From JAFDWR01 sp038216655 (GTDB lineage: Bacteria; Armatimonadota; Fimbriimonadia; Fimbriimonadales; Fimbriimonadaceae): a DNA stretch of 64,000 nt. The stretch is from assembly GCA_038216655.1 (NCBI GenBank), contig JBBQPZ010000015.1, positions 1-64,000 of the forward strand. Direction: 5' to 3'. The position numbers were made by a program, and so were the translations under genes. The notes beneath the pieces were generated by a model that was given only the letters and a program-made list of their open reading frames with translations, did no database searches and had not been told where the DNA came from. The stretch's first letter is position 1. Every line of letters begins with the position of its first letter. This document shows positions 33,449-42,390 of the stretch, piece by piece.

Positions 33449-33909
33449 GAAACAGCGTTGGTTCGGGTTGGTTCGCCTTGGCTTGGATTAGCTTGGATTT
33501 GTACCGGATACATGGGTTACACATCGCTGAGAGCCTAAGAGTCTCCCTTGAAACGAGGTTGGAGGCGTATCCTGCTGGCACCCGCGTCATTCGAGCCCTG
33601 GTTTGTCATTCGGATTTTTTGCGTTGTCATTCGGTAGGGGCCTAGGTTCGGTTTGAGCCAGCTTGTCATCCGGTCATTCGTCGTTTGCACGTTCTTGCCA
33701 GGTTGACTCTCTGGGCTCTTGCGGTGCTGATGATGGACTCCCCTTAGGGTCCGCGTCGTCAACGCCTGCCCCCTGACTATCGTCTGTATCTGGGCGTGCT
33801 CGGGAGGCGATTTCGTCAACCAGGAGTGGCAAGTTCCGCCGAGAGACCTTCTCGTCATCGCTTGCTATTTATCGCTGACCAGGCGTTCGGCATTCGGGGC
33901 TAAGCGTTA
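33449..33909. other. Intergenic region with GTCATTCGG repeats, no gene
   Basis: The 460-base spacer holds four or five short GTCATTCGG-like copies spaced 20-40 bases apart (about 33585-33680), a GGTTGGTTCG..TTGGCTTGGATTAGC low-complexity run near 33460-33500, and otherwise no recognised gene. A minus-strand open frame covers it but has repeat-derived sequence. Confidence 0.5.
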
Positions 33910-33963
33910 GCCTCAGGACGCTGGCTCGGGAGTTTTCAATCCTCAGTCGGTGCGTCCTGAGGC
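33910..33963 (+). repeat. REP palindrome 1
   Basis: A 54-bp hairpin with arms GCCTCAGGACGC and GCGTCCTGAGGC. The loop reads TGGCTCGGGAGTTTTC onward, like the units at 34637-35001. Confidence 0.85.
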
Positions 33964-33996
33964 ATCAGGGCAGCAGAAACGTTGGGCGTTTCGGAT

Positions 33997-34052
33997 GCCT
34001 CAGGACGCACCGGCGGCATCAATCGGAAATGACGTAGCCAGCGTCCTGAGGC
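33997..34052 (-). repeat. REP palindrome 2, within the transposase 3' end
   Basis: The same 12-bp arms (GCCTCAGGACGC/GCGTCCTGAGGC) frame 56 bases in the opposite orientation to REP 1. The palindrome supplies the last 17 codons and the stop of the RAYT gene. Confidence 0.85.
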
Positions 34053-34590
34053 TTGCCAGCACGGGCTCATAAGGAAGGCCATCCTCTTCGGACCAGAGGC
34101 TCTTCGCGAAGAACTGGGCGCTCGACCAGGGATATTCGTCGGCATTGCTCGCATATTCTGCCTCGACGGGATTGGAGTGGATGTATTCGACCTTCTGCCA
34201 GAACACATCCTCCGTTTCAACGACGAACCCGCGAAACGAGCGCTGCCAGAAGGAATTGCCATTGAGTCCCGTCTGCTGCTCGAACTGAGCGACTTCTGCA
34301 GGGGTCAGGTGCGGATACACGGCAACGCTACACCGCGGCTTGAGGACTTGCATGAAGGAGCGCGGCGTCCTGTTCGCGGGCAGCCGCACCAGTAGGTGGA
34401 TGTGATGCGGCATGATGACAAATGCGTGAAGGATTGCCCTCGAAAGGCGGCACTGATCAACGACCGTATATGCCATGACGGAGCGCGGCTTGTTGCGCCG
34501 GAAGACATGGACGAAGTCTAGTATTGTCGTTGTCAAGAAAACGGTGTCTCCGCCGTTCCCGTAATTAATCCAATGCCTTTGGCGCGACAT
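34000..34590 (-). CDS. REP-associated tyrosine transposase (RAYT, Y1_Tnp)
   Basis: This is a 196-residue IS200-like transposase of the REP-associated group. The HUH metal-binding motif is HIH in VIMPHHIHLLVRLP near residue 62, and the catalytic tyrosine is in FWQKVEYIHSNPVEA. The N-terminus WINYGNGGDTVFLTTTIL is typical. It lies between REP hairpins that share its C-terminal coding sequence, which fits a domesticated transposase that mobilises or processes its own palindromes. It has no long terminal inverted repeats of its own. Confidence 0.9.
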   Translation of the reverse strand: MSRQRHWINYGNGGDTVFLTTTILDFVHVFRRNKPRSVMAYTVVDQCRLSRAILHAFVIMPHHIHLLVRLPANRTPRSFMQVLKPRCSVAVYPHLTPAEVAQFEQQTGLNGNSFWQRSFRGFVVETEDVFWQKVEYIHSNPVEAEYASNADEYPWSSAQFFAKSLWSEEDGLPYEPVLASLRTLATSFPIDAAGAS

Positions 34591-34636
34591 CGTTCGTAGT
34601 ATGTCGGTTCTTCAGAAACCCTCAGCCTTCCGGAAA

Positions 34637-35001
34637 GCCTCAGGACGCTGGCTCGGGAGTTTTCAATCCTCAGTCGGTGCGTCCTGAGGCATCAGGGCAT
34701 CAGAAACGTTAAGCCTTCAGAAACCCTCAGCCTTCCGGAAAGCCTCAGGACGCTGGCTCGGGAGCTTTCGATCCTCAGTCGGTGCGTCCTGAGGCATCAG
34801 GGCAGCAGAAACGTCAGGCGTTCGGCATTGGGTGCTGAGCTTTAGCCTCAGGACGCTGGCTCGGGAGCTTTCAATACTCAGTCGGTGCGTCCTGAGGCAT
34901 CAGGGCATCGGAAACTTTAGGCGCTCGGCATTGGGTGCTGAGCTTTAGCCTCAGGACGCTGGCTCGGGAACTTTCGGTCCTGAGATAGTGCGTCCTGAGG
35001 C
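34637..35001 (+). repeat. Tandem array of four REP palindromes
   Basis: Four 54-bp hairpins lie at 34637-34690, 34742-34795, 34845-34898 and 34948-35001, with periods of 105, 103 and 103 bases. Each has GCCTCAGGACGC and GCGTCCTGAGGC arms and a shared spacer that includes ATCAGGGCA and AGAAAC. The array ends 22 bases before the guaB stop codon. The spacers are not unique, so this is not a CRISPR array. Confidence 0.9.
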
Positions 35002-35022
35002 AATCAGACTCTCAGACCTTGG

Positions 35023-36501
35023 CTACTCCGAGTCCCCGCCGCCCCAGGGAGAAGAGTAATTGGGTGGCTCTTTGGTGATGCTGATGTCGTGGGGGTGGCT
35101 CTCTCTTAGGCCGCCACTCGTGATCTTCACGAACTCGGCGGTCTTGCGGAGTTCATCGAGGGTGTTGGCCCCGACGTAACCCATGCCAGACCTCAGGCCA
35201 CCAATGAGCTGGGCCATGGTGTCGCTGAGCACGCCCTTGTATGGGACGCGGCCTTCGACGCCTTCCGGGACGACGGTGCCGCCCGCTTCTTTGACCTGCA
35301 TGTACCGGTCGCTGGAGCCCTGCTTCATCGCACCCATCGAGCCCATGCCGCGGTACACCTTGTAGGCGCGGTTGCGGTAGATTTCGATCTCTCCGGGGGA
35401 CTCGTCGCAGCCCGCGAACATGTTCCCCATCATCACCGTGCTCGCGCCCGCGGCGAGACACTTGACGACGTCGCCGCTGGAGCGGATGCCGCCGTCGGCG
35501 ATGGTCGGGATGCCGAGGTTGTTGGCTTCCTCACAGCAGTCGAGAACCGCGGTGAACTGAGGAACACCGACGCCCGCGACGATGCGAGTGGTGCAGATCG
35601 ACCCGGCCCCAATGCCGAGTCTCAGTCCGTCCGCGCCGAGCGCGTGGAGGTCGCGAACGCCCGCTTTGGTGGCGACGTTTCCGGCGATTACCTTCAGGTC
35701 GGGGAGCTTCTGCTTGAGAAGCTTGACGCAGTTCATCACGCCTTCAGAGTGGCCGTGAGCCGCGTCGATGACGACGAAGTCGACGCCGGCGTCGAGAAGC
35801 GCCTTCGAGCGCTCGTACGGCTGGCGTAGGGCACCGATCGCCGCTCCGACCGCCAGACGCCCCTTCGAGTCTTTGGTCGCATGCGGGTGGCGTTGCACCT
35901 TCAGGATGTCTTTGATCGTGATCAAGCCCTGGAGCTTGCCGTCCTTGTCCACGATCGGGAGCTTCTCGATCCGGTGGTCGGCAAGGATTTGCTGAGCCTG
36001 ATCGAGGGTCGTTCCGACGGACGCGGTGACGAGATCTTTGGTCGTCATTCGGGATTGGATCGACTTGGTGAAGTCGTTCTCGAACCGAATGTCGCGGTTG
36101 GTGAGGATGCCGACCAGCGTGCCGTCAACATCGACGATGGGGACACCGGAGATGTGGAAGCGCTCCATGAGCGAGACCGCATCCTGGAGGGTTCCGTCGG
36201 GACCGAGCTTGATCGGGTTGGTGATGACGCCGCTTTCGGAGCGCTTCACGCGGTCGACCGCTTCGGCCTGCAGTTCGATGGTCATGTTGCGGTGGATGAC
36301 TCCAACGCCACCTTCGCGCGCCATGGCGATGGCCAAGCGGGCATCGGTAACGGTGTCCATGGGGGCGGACACGATCGGCGTGCGCAACAGCATGCCGGGG
36401 AGGAATTGAGTAGATATGTCGACCTCACTGGGGAGGACGGCGGTGCGTTGGGGGATGAGTAGAACGTCGTCGAAGCTGAGACCTTCGCGAAAAGGGGGCA
36501 T
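35023..36501 (-). CDS. guaB: Inosine-5'-monophosphate dehydrogenase
   Basis: This enzyme oxidises IMP to XMP with NAD, the rate-limiting step of GMP synthesis. The start LSFDDVLLIPQRTAVLPSEV is diagnostic. Two CBS domains lie inserted near residues 95-210. The catalytic loop is GIGAGSICTTR (Cys near residue 302), followed by IADGGIRSSGDVVKCLAAGA, then RGMGSMGAMK and the flap region. ATG 36501 has AGGAG upstream, one of the better ribosome-binding sites here; the longer frame to 36522 is unlikely. A REP array abuts its 3' end. Confidence 0.96.
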   Translation of the reverse strand: MPPFREGLSFDDVLLIPQRTAVLPSEVDISTQFLPGMLLRTPIVSAPMDTVTDARLAIAMAREGGVGVIHRNMTIELQAEAVDRVKRSESGVITNPIKLGPDGTLQDAVSLMERFHISGVPIVDVDGTLVGILTNRDIRFENDFTKSIQSRMTTKDLVTASVGTTLDQAQQILADHRIEKLPIVDKDGKLQGLITIKDILKVQRHPHATKDSKGRLAVGAAIGALRQPYERSKALLDAGVDFVVIDAAHGHSEGVMNCVKLLKQKLPDLKVIAGNVATKAGVRDLHALGADGLRLGIGAGSICTTRIVAGVGVPQFTAVLDCCEEANNLGIPTIADGGIRSSGDVVKCLAAGASTVMMGNMFAGCDESPGEIEIYRNRAYKVYRGMGSMGAMKQGSSDRYMQVKEAGGTVVPEGVEGRVPYKGVLSDTMAQLIGGLRSGMGYVGANTLDELRKTAEFVKITSGGLRESHPHDISITKEPPNYSSPWGGGDSE

Positions 36502-36590
36502 TGGGGCTCCTGTACTTTTCAATCTATTATGGCCGGTCGGAACCTTCCCTTGCCGCGAAACGAATATATGGTTCAGGCGTCTAAATAAAT

Positions 36591-37637
36591 ATGTTTACAC
36601 TTCTCCTCGCAGCCGTAACGACCTTCGGCGGGGGAACGACAAACGACCTCGTGCAAGCCATCCGCAAGGGCACCAACCAAGACGTGGTGATCGTGCGGGG
36701 CGTTACCGTGGCTGGCAAACTTGAGGCGTTCGATTTCGACCCCGAATCGATGGATCTGCTGAACACCGCGGTCCACGCAAAGACCGCGCTGAAGATCGTT
36801 CCAGGTTCCGAGCCGCTCTTTAGCGACGAACTGATTCCCCCCACACTTCTCGGCGGGTTCAGTCAAGTCGCGACCACGGGACGGCAAGGTCGATTCAATC
36901 CTCAGAATCCGAATGGTGGTCCGATCCCCGACCCGGTCGTTTCAACCTCCACGGGACCGTCCACCAAGCGACCGCTGTCGGCGAATGACATCGTGAGCGG
37001 CAAGGTGACGTTCAAGACCGAGAAGGTCGAGTTCCTAGATGTCAGTTCCCTGCTGTCCGCGCCGTTAGGTAAGCCCGTTCAGCTCAGTTGGGTGTATATG
37101 GATATGCAGCCAGCGGTCGACTTCCGGGGTACCGCCCCGAGTCTGTTCCTGCAGAAGGTGGCCAAGGGGATCGGAGCCAAGTATCGCGAGACCGACCAGG
37201 GTTACTTCCTCGACCTGAGCCCGGAAGAGTTCCGTCGCCGCGCACTGAAGTCTCTCAATGCGATGAAGATTGCCACAAGCAGTCCTCAGGCCGCAGTAAC
37301 GACGGCCAAGTTGCAACTCGCGATCGCCGCGATGCAGTCACTTCCCTCCAATTCGCTGATCGAAGCGTTCGCGACGCCGGGTTCCAAGACCATGTATACG
37401 ATGGCTCGCGGGAGTTCCCTGCTCGCCCCGGCAAACTCTTATCTGCAGGCGATGATGCGGGCTCCCGCGCAGGGCGGGCGCGGAGGGGGCGGAAACAGTC
37501 GCCAACTCGCGCAAACGCTTCGCATGGTCGACAATCGACGCAATCCGGTTCTGATCTTCGATGCCCACTTCCAATCCCAGATCGATATTCCGATCATGGA
37601 TGCGCAGGGTCGACCGAACGGGACCGTGCGTTTCTAA
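36591..37637 (+). CDS. Unknown, probably secreted protein
   Basis: This is a 348-residue protein with a weakly hydrophobic start (MFTLLLAAVTTFGGG). It has a proline- and glycine-rich linker (QNPNGGPIPDPVVSTSTGP) and a conserved-looking region, VEFLDVSSLLSAPLGKPVQL. A GGRGGGG run lies near the C-terminus, which ends GRPNGTVRF. No family was recognised. It is divergent from guaB, in line with ybjQ and folC, and 20 bases upstream of ybjQ, so the three may be co-transcribed. Confidence 0.7.
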   Translation: MFTLLLAAVTTFGGGTTNDLVQAIRKGTNQDVVIVRGVTVAGKLEAFDFDPESMDLLNTAVHAKTALKIVPGSEPLFSDELIPPTLLGGFSQVATTGRQGRFNPQNPNGGPIPDPVVSTSTGPSTKRPLSANDIVSGKVTFKTEKVEFLDVSSLLSAPLGKPVQLSWVYMDMQPAVDFRGTAPSLFLQKVAKGIGAKYRETDQGYFLDLSPEEFRRRALKSLNAMKIATSSPQAAVTTAKLQLAIAAMQSLPSNSLIEAFATPGSKTMYTMARGSSLLAPANSYLQAMMRAPAQGGRGGGGNSRQLAQTLRMVDNRRNPVLIFDAHFQSQIDIPIMDAQGRPNGTVRF

Positions 37638-37657
37638 CAAGCGGTAAAGTGGAGCCC

Positions 37658-37999
37658 ATGAATCAGGGGCTCCACGACTGGATCACGACCTCGAACGGGT
37701 TCGAGGGTTATCACATCGTTCGGCAGATGGGAATTGTGCGCGGGATTACCGTGCGCAGCCGCTCCGTGTTCGGTCAAATGGGCGCGGGCATCCAATCCAT
37801 GTTCGGCGGCAACATCTCGCTGTACACCGAACTAGCCGAGAAATCGCGCTCGGAAGCGTACGACATCATGGTTCAGCACGCGGCCCAGGTCGGCGCGAAC
37901 GCGGTCATCGCCATGCGTTACGACGCAACCGAACTCGCGCCCGGCATCACCGAGGTGTTGGCTTACGGCACTGCTGTCTTCATAGAGAAGTCCAGCTAG
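37658..37999 (+). CDS. YbjQ/UPF0145 family protein
   Basis: This is a 113-residue protein matching YbjQ (UPF0145, heavy-metal-binding-like). The family pattern is GYHIVRQMGIVRGITVRS, then a LYTELAEKSRSEAYDIMV helix and GANAVIAMRYDATE; the C-terminal strand is EVLAYGTAVF. These proteins form a pentameric barrel; function is unknown. The start ATG 37658 has both TAAAGT seven bases upstream and GGAG within the spacer. Confidence 0.88.
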   Translation: MNQGLHDWITTSNGFEGYHIVRQMGIVRGITVRSRSVFGQMGAGIQSMFGGNISLYTELAEKSRSEAYDIMVQHAAQVGANAVIAMRYDATELAPGITEVLAYGTAVFIEKSS

Positions 38000-38011
38000 A
38001 TCGACGACTCA

Positions 38012-39346
38012 ATGACCTACGTCGAGGCACTCGATTACCTCGCCTCCCTTGCGCCGCGAGGGTGGCGTCTGGGGTTGGACCGGATGCAGGAGTTCCTGCG
38101 TCGGGCCGACCTAACGGGGGCCGTTGGTGGCGGTCCGGACGGTCCGAAGTTCCTGCATGTTGCGGGCACGAACGGCAAGGGGAGCACGACCGCTTTCTTG
38201 CAAAGCATCTTAGTTGAGAGTGGCTACTGGACGGGGGCGTTCTTTTCGCCGTTCGTGTACGACCCTCGGGAGCGCATTCAGTTCGACCGGACGATGATTC
38301 CGGAGAACGTTTTCGCGATGATGACCCAACTCACGCGGCCGGTCGCCGAGTCGTTGACCGATACCGATTTCGGGGGCGTCACGGAATTTGAATTCAAAAC
38401 GGCACTGGGTTTTGCGTTTTGGAAGCAGTTGGAGTGCGAGTACGTGGCGCTGGAGACGGGGTTGGGCGGTCGGTTGGACGCGACGAACGTGGTCACTCCA
38501 GTCGCGAGCGTGATTGTCAGCATCGGGCTTGACCACACGAATATCCTCGGTCACTCGTTGGAAGAAATCGCGTTTGAGAAAGCGGGGATTATCAAGCCGG
38601 GGGTCCCGGTCGTGTTAGGTGCGCTTCCCCGCGTCGCTCATGATGTGATCGAGCGGGTGGCGGTCGAGAACGAGTCGCGGGTCTGGCGGTATGGCCGTGA
38701 GATCGTTGTGGAGACCACGGGGACCAAGGAGTACGCCGTAGTCACCCCGGCGGGGCGACATGCCGGGTTGGTTCCGGGGATTACCGGGGCGATGCAGCAT
38801 CACAACATGGCTCTCGCGGTCGCGGCGATCGACGCCGCGGGTACCGGTCGCACTCTGCGAGGCTATGTGGACGGATGTCGCAACGCTTCGATCCCAGGAC
38901 GTTTTGAGCGCATGAACTTCGGAGGCGTCAACTTCATCATGGATGGAGCGCACAACCCGGAGGCGGCCGAGAACCTCGTGCAGAGCCTGGACGACTTCGA
39001 ATGGCGCTTGCCTTCGGCGGACGTCAAGCAGCCAACTCGGATCGTCCTGCTGACGGGGATGGTGGCCGGGCACGATCCGCAAGATTTCTATCGGGTGCTG
39101 GCACCCAGAGTCGCATCCGCGCACGTCGTGCCGATCGACACGGCGAGAACGCTCACGTCTGCCGTAGTTGCTGACGCACTCCGGGGTTCAATCCCTCAGG
39201 TCAACGCGTACGACGACCTGAAGACGGGGCTCATGGCCGCCATGGACGATGCGGGGCCGGACGGGCTGGTGCTGGTCACCGGCAGCTTCTACTTGGTTGG
39301 CGACGTGGGACGCGAGCTCATCCGCGGAACATCGACTTCAGAATAA
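38012..39346 (+). CDS. folC: Bifunctional folylpolyglutamate synthase/dihydrofolate synthase
   Basis: This is a 444-residue Mur-ligase-type enzyme that adds glutamate to folates. The P-loop is VAGTNGKGSTTAF near residues 50-62. The YDPRERIQFD motif, GLGGRLDATN and GLDHTNILGHSLEEIAFEKAGI are classic FolC blocks; the C-terminal Mur_ligase_C carries MDGAHNPEA. Whether it also makes dihydrofolate from dihydropteroate cannot be told. Its 3' end overlaps the convergent proline dehydrogenase by 29 bases. Confidence 0.93.
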   Translation: MTYVEALDYLASLAPRGWRLGLDRMQEFLRRADLTGAVGGGPDGPKFLHVAGTNGKGSTTAFLQSILVESGYWTGAFFSPFVYDPRERIQFDRTMIPENVFAMMTQLTRPVAESLTDTDFGGVTEFEFKTALGFAFWKQLECEYVALETGLGGRLDATNVVTPVASVIVSIGLDHTNILGHSLEEIAFEKAGIIKPGVPVVLGALPRVAHDVIERVAVENESRVWRYGREIVVETTGTKEYAVVTPAGRHAGLVPGITGAMQHHNMALAVAAIDAAGTGRTLRGYVDGCRNASIPGRFERMNFGGVNFIMDGAHNPEAAENLVQSLDDFEWRLPSADVKQPTRIVLLTGMVAGHDPQDFYRVLAPRVASAHVVPIDTARTLTSAVVADALRGSIPQVNAYDDLKTGLMAAMDDAGPDGLVLVTGSFYLVGDVGRELIRGTSTSE

Positions 39347-40298
39347 AGAAGAAGTTGGCCGGGCGCTCGGCCAGTCTCCGCGTGAAGTAGGGGTACCAGG
39401 AGTTGCCGAACGGGACGTAGACGCGGACGTTGTAGCCCTCGGCCAGCAGCTTCTCCTGAAGGTCCCGGCGGATGCCGAAGAGCATCTGATATTCGAAGCT
39501 GGCGCGATCGACATTCTCGGCGGCGACAAAGGCGTTCAGCTCGTTGATGATCTTCTCGTCGTGGGTTGCGATCGCGGGATAGAAACTGGCCTTCAGCATG
39601 CGCTTGGCCTGCTTGACGTACTGCTCGTCCACCTTCTTCTTGTCCTGGTAGGCGACTTCGGCGGGTTCGAGGTAGGCACCCTTTACGATTCGGACGCGCG
39701 CCTTGAGTTCGATCGCGCGCTCGAGGTCGTCATCGGTGCGGCGCAAGTAGCTCTGGAAGACGAAGCCCGTGTTGTCGAACTCCTTGGTCGCTTCGGTGAC
39801 GAGCTCGACGGTGCGTTCCGTATAGGAGGAGGCCTCCATATCCGCGCGAACGAAGGTCTTGTGGCCTTGCGCGACCCGCAGCACATCGTAGTAGTTCTTG
39901 CGGGCAAACTCGACTCCCTGATCCATGCCGCACTGGGTCAGCTTGATTGAGATGTTACAGCTCTCGACGTTGCCGTTGCCGGGGGCGGGTTTGCCGGGCG
40001 GGAATGGAACGGGGCGGGGTTGCTTGCTGGCCGAGCTCTCGGCGAGCGCGTTGAGCATGCGGATGAACTCGTCTTTCGCCTGAATCGCTTCAGCTTCGGT
40101 GGCAGTGTTCTCGCCGAGGAAGTCCAGGGAGATGAAGAATCCGCGCCTCACCAGATCTTCGCAGGCCGGGAGCGATTGCTCCAGGGTGTCCCCCGCGATA
40201 AAGCGCTTCACGAGAGGGCGGAAAAGGAAGGATCGGCGAACGAGTCGCTCGACGGGCTTCCATGCGGAGGTCTTAAGGATTAGAGTGCGGCCGATCAT
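39318..40298 (-). CDS. putA: Proline dehydrogenase (monofunctional PRODH)
   Basis: This is a 326-residue FAD-dependent enzyme oxidising proline to pyrroline-5-carboxylate. Family motifs: SLDFLGENTATEAEA near the start, NISIKLTQCG, VRADMEASSYTERT, GFVFQSYLRRTDDDL and VRIVKGAYLEPAEVAY. The C-terminal block YVPFGNSWYPYFTRRLAERP carries the substrate-binding Arg pair. The length matches stand-alone enzymes; the P5C dehydrogenase half of PutA is absent here. Its C-terminal codons overlap folC on the opposite strand. putA names the fused enzyme, so the symbol is approximate. Confidence 0.92.
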   Translation of the reverse strand: MIGRTLILKTSAWKPVERLVRRSFLFRPLVKRFIAGDTLEQSLPACEDLVRRGFFISLDFLGENTATEAEAIQAKDEFIRMLNALAESSASKQPRPVPFPPGKPAPGNGNVESCNISIKLTQCGMDQGVEFARKNYYDVLRVAQGHKTFVRADMEASSYTERTVELVTEATKEFDNTGFVFQSYLRRTDDDLERAIELKARVRIVKGAYLEPAEVAYQDKKKVDEQYVKQAKRMLKASFYPAIATHDEKIINELNAFVAAENVDRASFEYQMLFGIRRDLQEKLLAEGYNVRVYVPFGNSWYPYFTRRLAERPANFFFILKSMFRG

Positions 40299-40340
40299 CT
40301 TCGAGCTGGCTTCGTTGCCGGTGCGAAGTTTACGTGAAAG

Positions 40341-40534
40341 CCCCTTCCTCTTGCCGAGATGGTTTGTGCTCGGGAGGAGGAAAGGGCCTTTGGCTGGGAG
40401 TTCAATCGGGCACCCAACTGATGCGGTGGCTTCAACGAACTTCCAAATATTGGGGATGAGATCCGAAGTCCGGAACCTCCATCCCCCAACCCCTTCCTCC
40501 TCCCGAGCACAATCATCTCGGCAAGAGGAAGGGG
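40341..40534 (+). repeat. Inverted-repeat element R2, copy c
   Basis: The arms start at 40341 (CCCCTTCCTCTTGCCGAGAT) and end at 40534 and pair almost perfectly for about 45 bases, extending through GGTTTGTGCTCGGGAGGAGG. The middle contains no gene. Copies a and b share the first 40 bases. It lies between proline dehydrogenase and flgE, both on the minus strand, and may terminate flgE. Confidence 0.8.
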
Positions 40535-40541
40535 AGGATTA

Positions 40542-41807
40542 CTAGCGCTTCATGCTCAGGAGGTCCTGAAGCATTTCGTCGACGGTCGTGACGACCTTCG
40601 TGTTGGCTTGGAAGCCGCGCTGGGTGACGATGAGGTCGGTGAACTCATTGCTGATGTCCACGTTCGACTGCTCAAGGTAACCGGCGTTGATCGCACCGCG
40701 TCCACTCGTCTGCGGGGTACCGATGACCGGAACGCCCGAGTTGTCGGTGCTCTCCCACAGGTTAGAACCCAGGCGGGCGAGACCATTTGTGTTCGGGAAG
40801 ACGGCCATCGCGAGTTGCCCGAGTGGGCGGGTTAGACCGTTCGTGAAGAGACCCGTGACGACGCCATCGACGCCGATCGAGAAGCTCTGCAGCGATCCCG
40901 GCGGGAAGCCGTTTTGGTCGCTGGCGATCACCTGAGTTTCCGTCGAGAGTTGGGTAATCGTGCCCATCTCAAGGCCAACCGTGAAGGGCACCGCACCTCC
41001 AGCTGCCGGGGTGATCGTGATCGATCCGGGGTTTCCGGTCGAAAGTTGGCCATCCGTATTGAACGTCAGCGTTCCCGACCCGGTGACGGTCTCCGTGCCG
41101 CCCGGAACCGCGGACCATTCCCAGGTATTCGGAGCCGACTTGTAGAGCTGAAGGGTGACGTCGTGCTGCGATCCCTGCTGGTCGTAGACACGGACCGTGG
41201 CGGTCTGGTAGTCCGGCGCGGTGGGAGGCACCGCGGTAGGACCCGTGATCGCGGCTCTGGCATCCACGTTGCCAACGAACGTGGCGTTCGTGGTCACCTG
41301 GACCGCGCTACGAGCACCGATCGGGATAACGATCCCGTCCGCCGCGCCGACGGTGTGACTCGTGTCGATGATGCCACTGGCAGGATCAGCTTTCCAGCCG
41401 AGGACGCGCTCGCCGGTTGCCTTCTGAACCAAGTTTCCGTTAGCGTCCAGGTCAAAGGCACCATCTCGGGTGTAAGCAACCCGGTCGGCGCTTGAGGTTA
41501 GGAAGAAGCCGTTGCCCTGGATGGCAAGGTCGGTGGGTCGATTAGTCGCGTTCAGGGATCCCTGGCCGCTGTCAGTGTCGGTTCCGCCGACCATAACGCC
41601 GAGGCCGAACTGGATGGCGTCGGTACCCCCCCGTCCGCTCGTCGGCTTTGAGGCGCCGCGGATCGTCTGGGCGATCATGTCTTCGAACGTCACGCGGCTC
41701 GATTTGTAGGCGGTCGTGTTGACGTTGGCAATGTTGTTGCCGATAACGTTCATGCGCGTTTGCTGCGCCTTGATGCTGGCCACACCGGCCAATAGTGCCT
41801 GAAGCAT
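40542..41807 (-). CDS. flgE: Flagellar hook protein
   Basis: This is a 421-residue rod/hook-family protein. The N-terminal flg_bb_rod helix (GVASIKAQQTRMNVIGNNIA, then NVNTTAYKSSRVTFEDM) and C-terminal DUF1078 helix (NVDISNEFTDLIVTQRGFQA) are typical. The central FlgE D2 region contains TVRVYDQQGSQHDVTLQLY. This distinguishes the hook from the rod proteins FlgF and FlgG. ATG 41807 has CAGGAG 12 bases upstream; an in-frame extension to 41909 is unlikely. It is the last gene of the hook operon. Confidence 0.93.
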   Translation of the reverse strand: MLQALLAGVASIKAQQTRMNVIGNNIANVNTTAYKSSRVTFEDMIAQTIRGASKPTSGRGGTDAIQFGLGVMVGGTDTDSGQGSLNATNRPTDLAIQGNGFFLTSSADRVAYTRDGAFDLDANGNLVQKATGERVLGWKADPASGIIDTSHTVGAADGIVIPIGARSAVQVTTNATFVGNVDARAAITGPTAVPPTAPDYQTATVRVYDQQGSQHDVTLQLYKSAPNTWEWSAVPGGTETVTGSGTLTFNTDGQLSTGNPGSITITPAAGGAVPFTVGLEMGTITQLSTETQVIASDQNGFPPGSLQSFSIGVDGVVTGLFTNGLTRPLGQLAMAVFPNTNGLARLGSNLWESTDNSGVPVIGTPQTSGRGAINAGYLEQSNVDISNEFTDLIVTQRGFQANTKVVTTVDEMLQDLLSMKR

Positions 41808-41990
41808 AAGCTCGTATTCTCCTGCCCCACAGGCGGTCTGCCTGCGAGTGTCGTCGGGGCGGGGAAAGGGTCGGGTCTGTTCGAGACCTGACCGGAGCAC
41901 TCCACCCATCGCTGGGCAGATCCTGCTTGTACGCTTCCCTCGCGTCCTAGTTGAATTGTCGGGACTCCGAGTCTGATTTCGTAGCGAAAA

Positions 41991-42353
41991 TCAAACGATA
42001 ACAGCGGAATCGATGTTCGTAAACACGTTGTCTTTGAGGCTGGCTTTGTCTACCGCGGTAATCACGGTGCGATTCTTCACGCTCACCACCAGGGCGGCAT
42101 CGTCAACCATCACGAGCGACTCTTTCGAGCCCTTCGCGGCGGCACGATTCACCCCGTCCAGGACGCGGCTCCACTGACTGGCATCGAGGTCGATGTTGCG
42201 ACTTTCGAGGCGAGTCTTGGCGTGACCCGAGACCTTGAGCTGATCTTGCAGAACCGAAGCGAAGTCCGGACCCTTCGCCGGGGTCGTAGGAGACTTGACC
42301 GGCTGAACCTGCTCTTGCAGGAGTTCCTGGATTCTAGTGTTCTGGATTTTCAT
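41991..42353 (-). CDS. TIGR02530-type flagellar protein
   Basis: This is a 120-residue protein that resembles the TIGR02530 flagellar operon family. The helix and strand blocks VSGHAKTRLESRNIDL, GVNRAAAKGSKESLVMVDDA and LVVSVKNRTVITAVD are shared with that family, which lies between flgD and flgE in many genomes. The exact role in hook assembly is not established. It sits 37 bases downstream of flgD and 183 bases upstream of flgE; that spacer has a CAGGC-GGTCT-GCCTG stem just before the flgE ribosome-binding site. Confidence 0.85.
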   Translation of the reverse strand: MKIQNTRIQELLQEQVQPVKSPTTPAKGPDFASVLQDQLKVSGHAKTRLESRNIDLDASQWSRVLDGVNRAAAKGSKESLVMVDDAALVVSVKNRTVITAVDKASLKDNVFTNIDSAVIV

Positions 42354-42390
42354 TGAGTTTCCGTATGACCGAGGTCATTCTGACCGCGTT

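Noticed and set aside
33535..33858. Minus-strand open frame in the spacer before the RAYT gene
   Set aside because: It consists of GTCATTCGG-type repeats and has no start signal or family resemblance.
34637..35001. CRISPR-like array
   Set aside because: The periodic 103-105-bp units are long palindromes with near-identical spacers beside a RAYT gene, which fits REP arrays rather than CRISPR.
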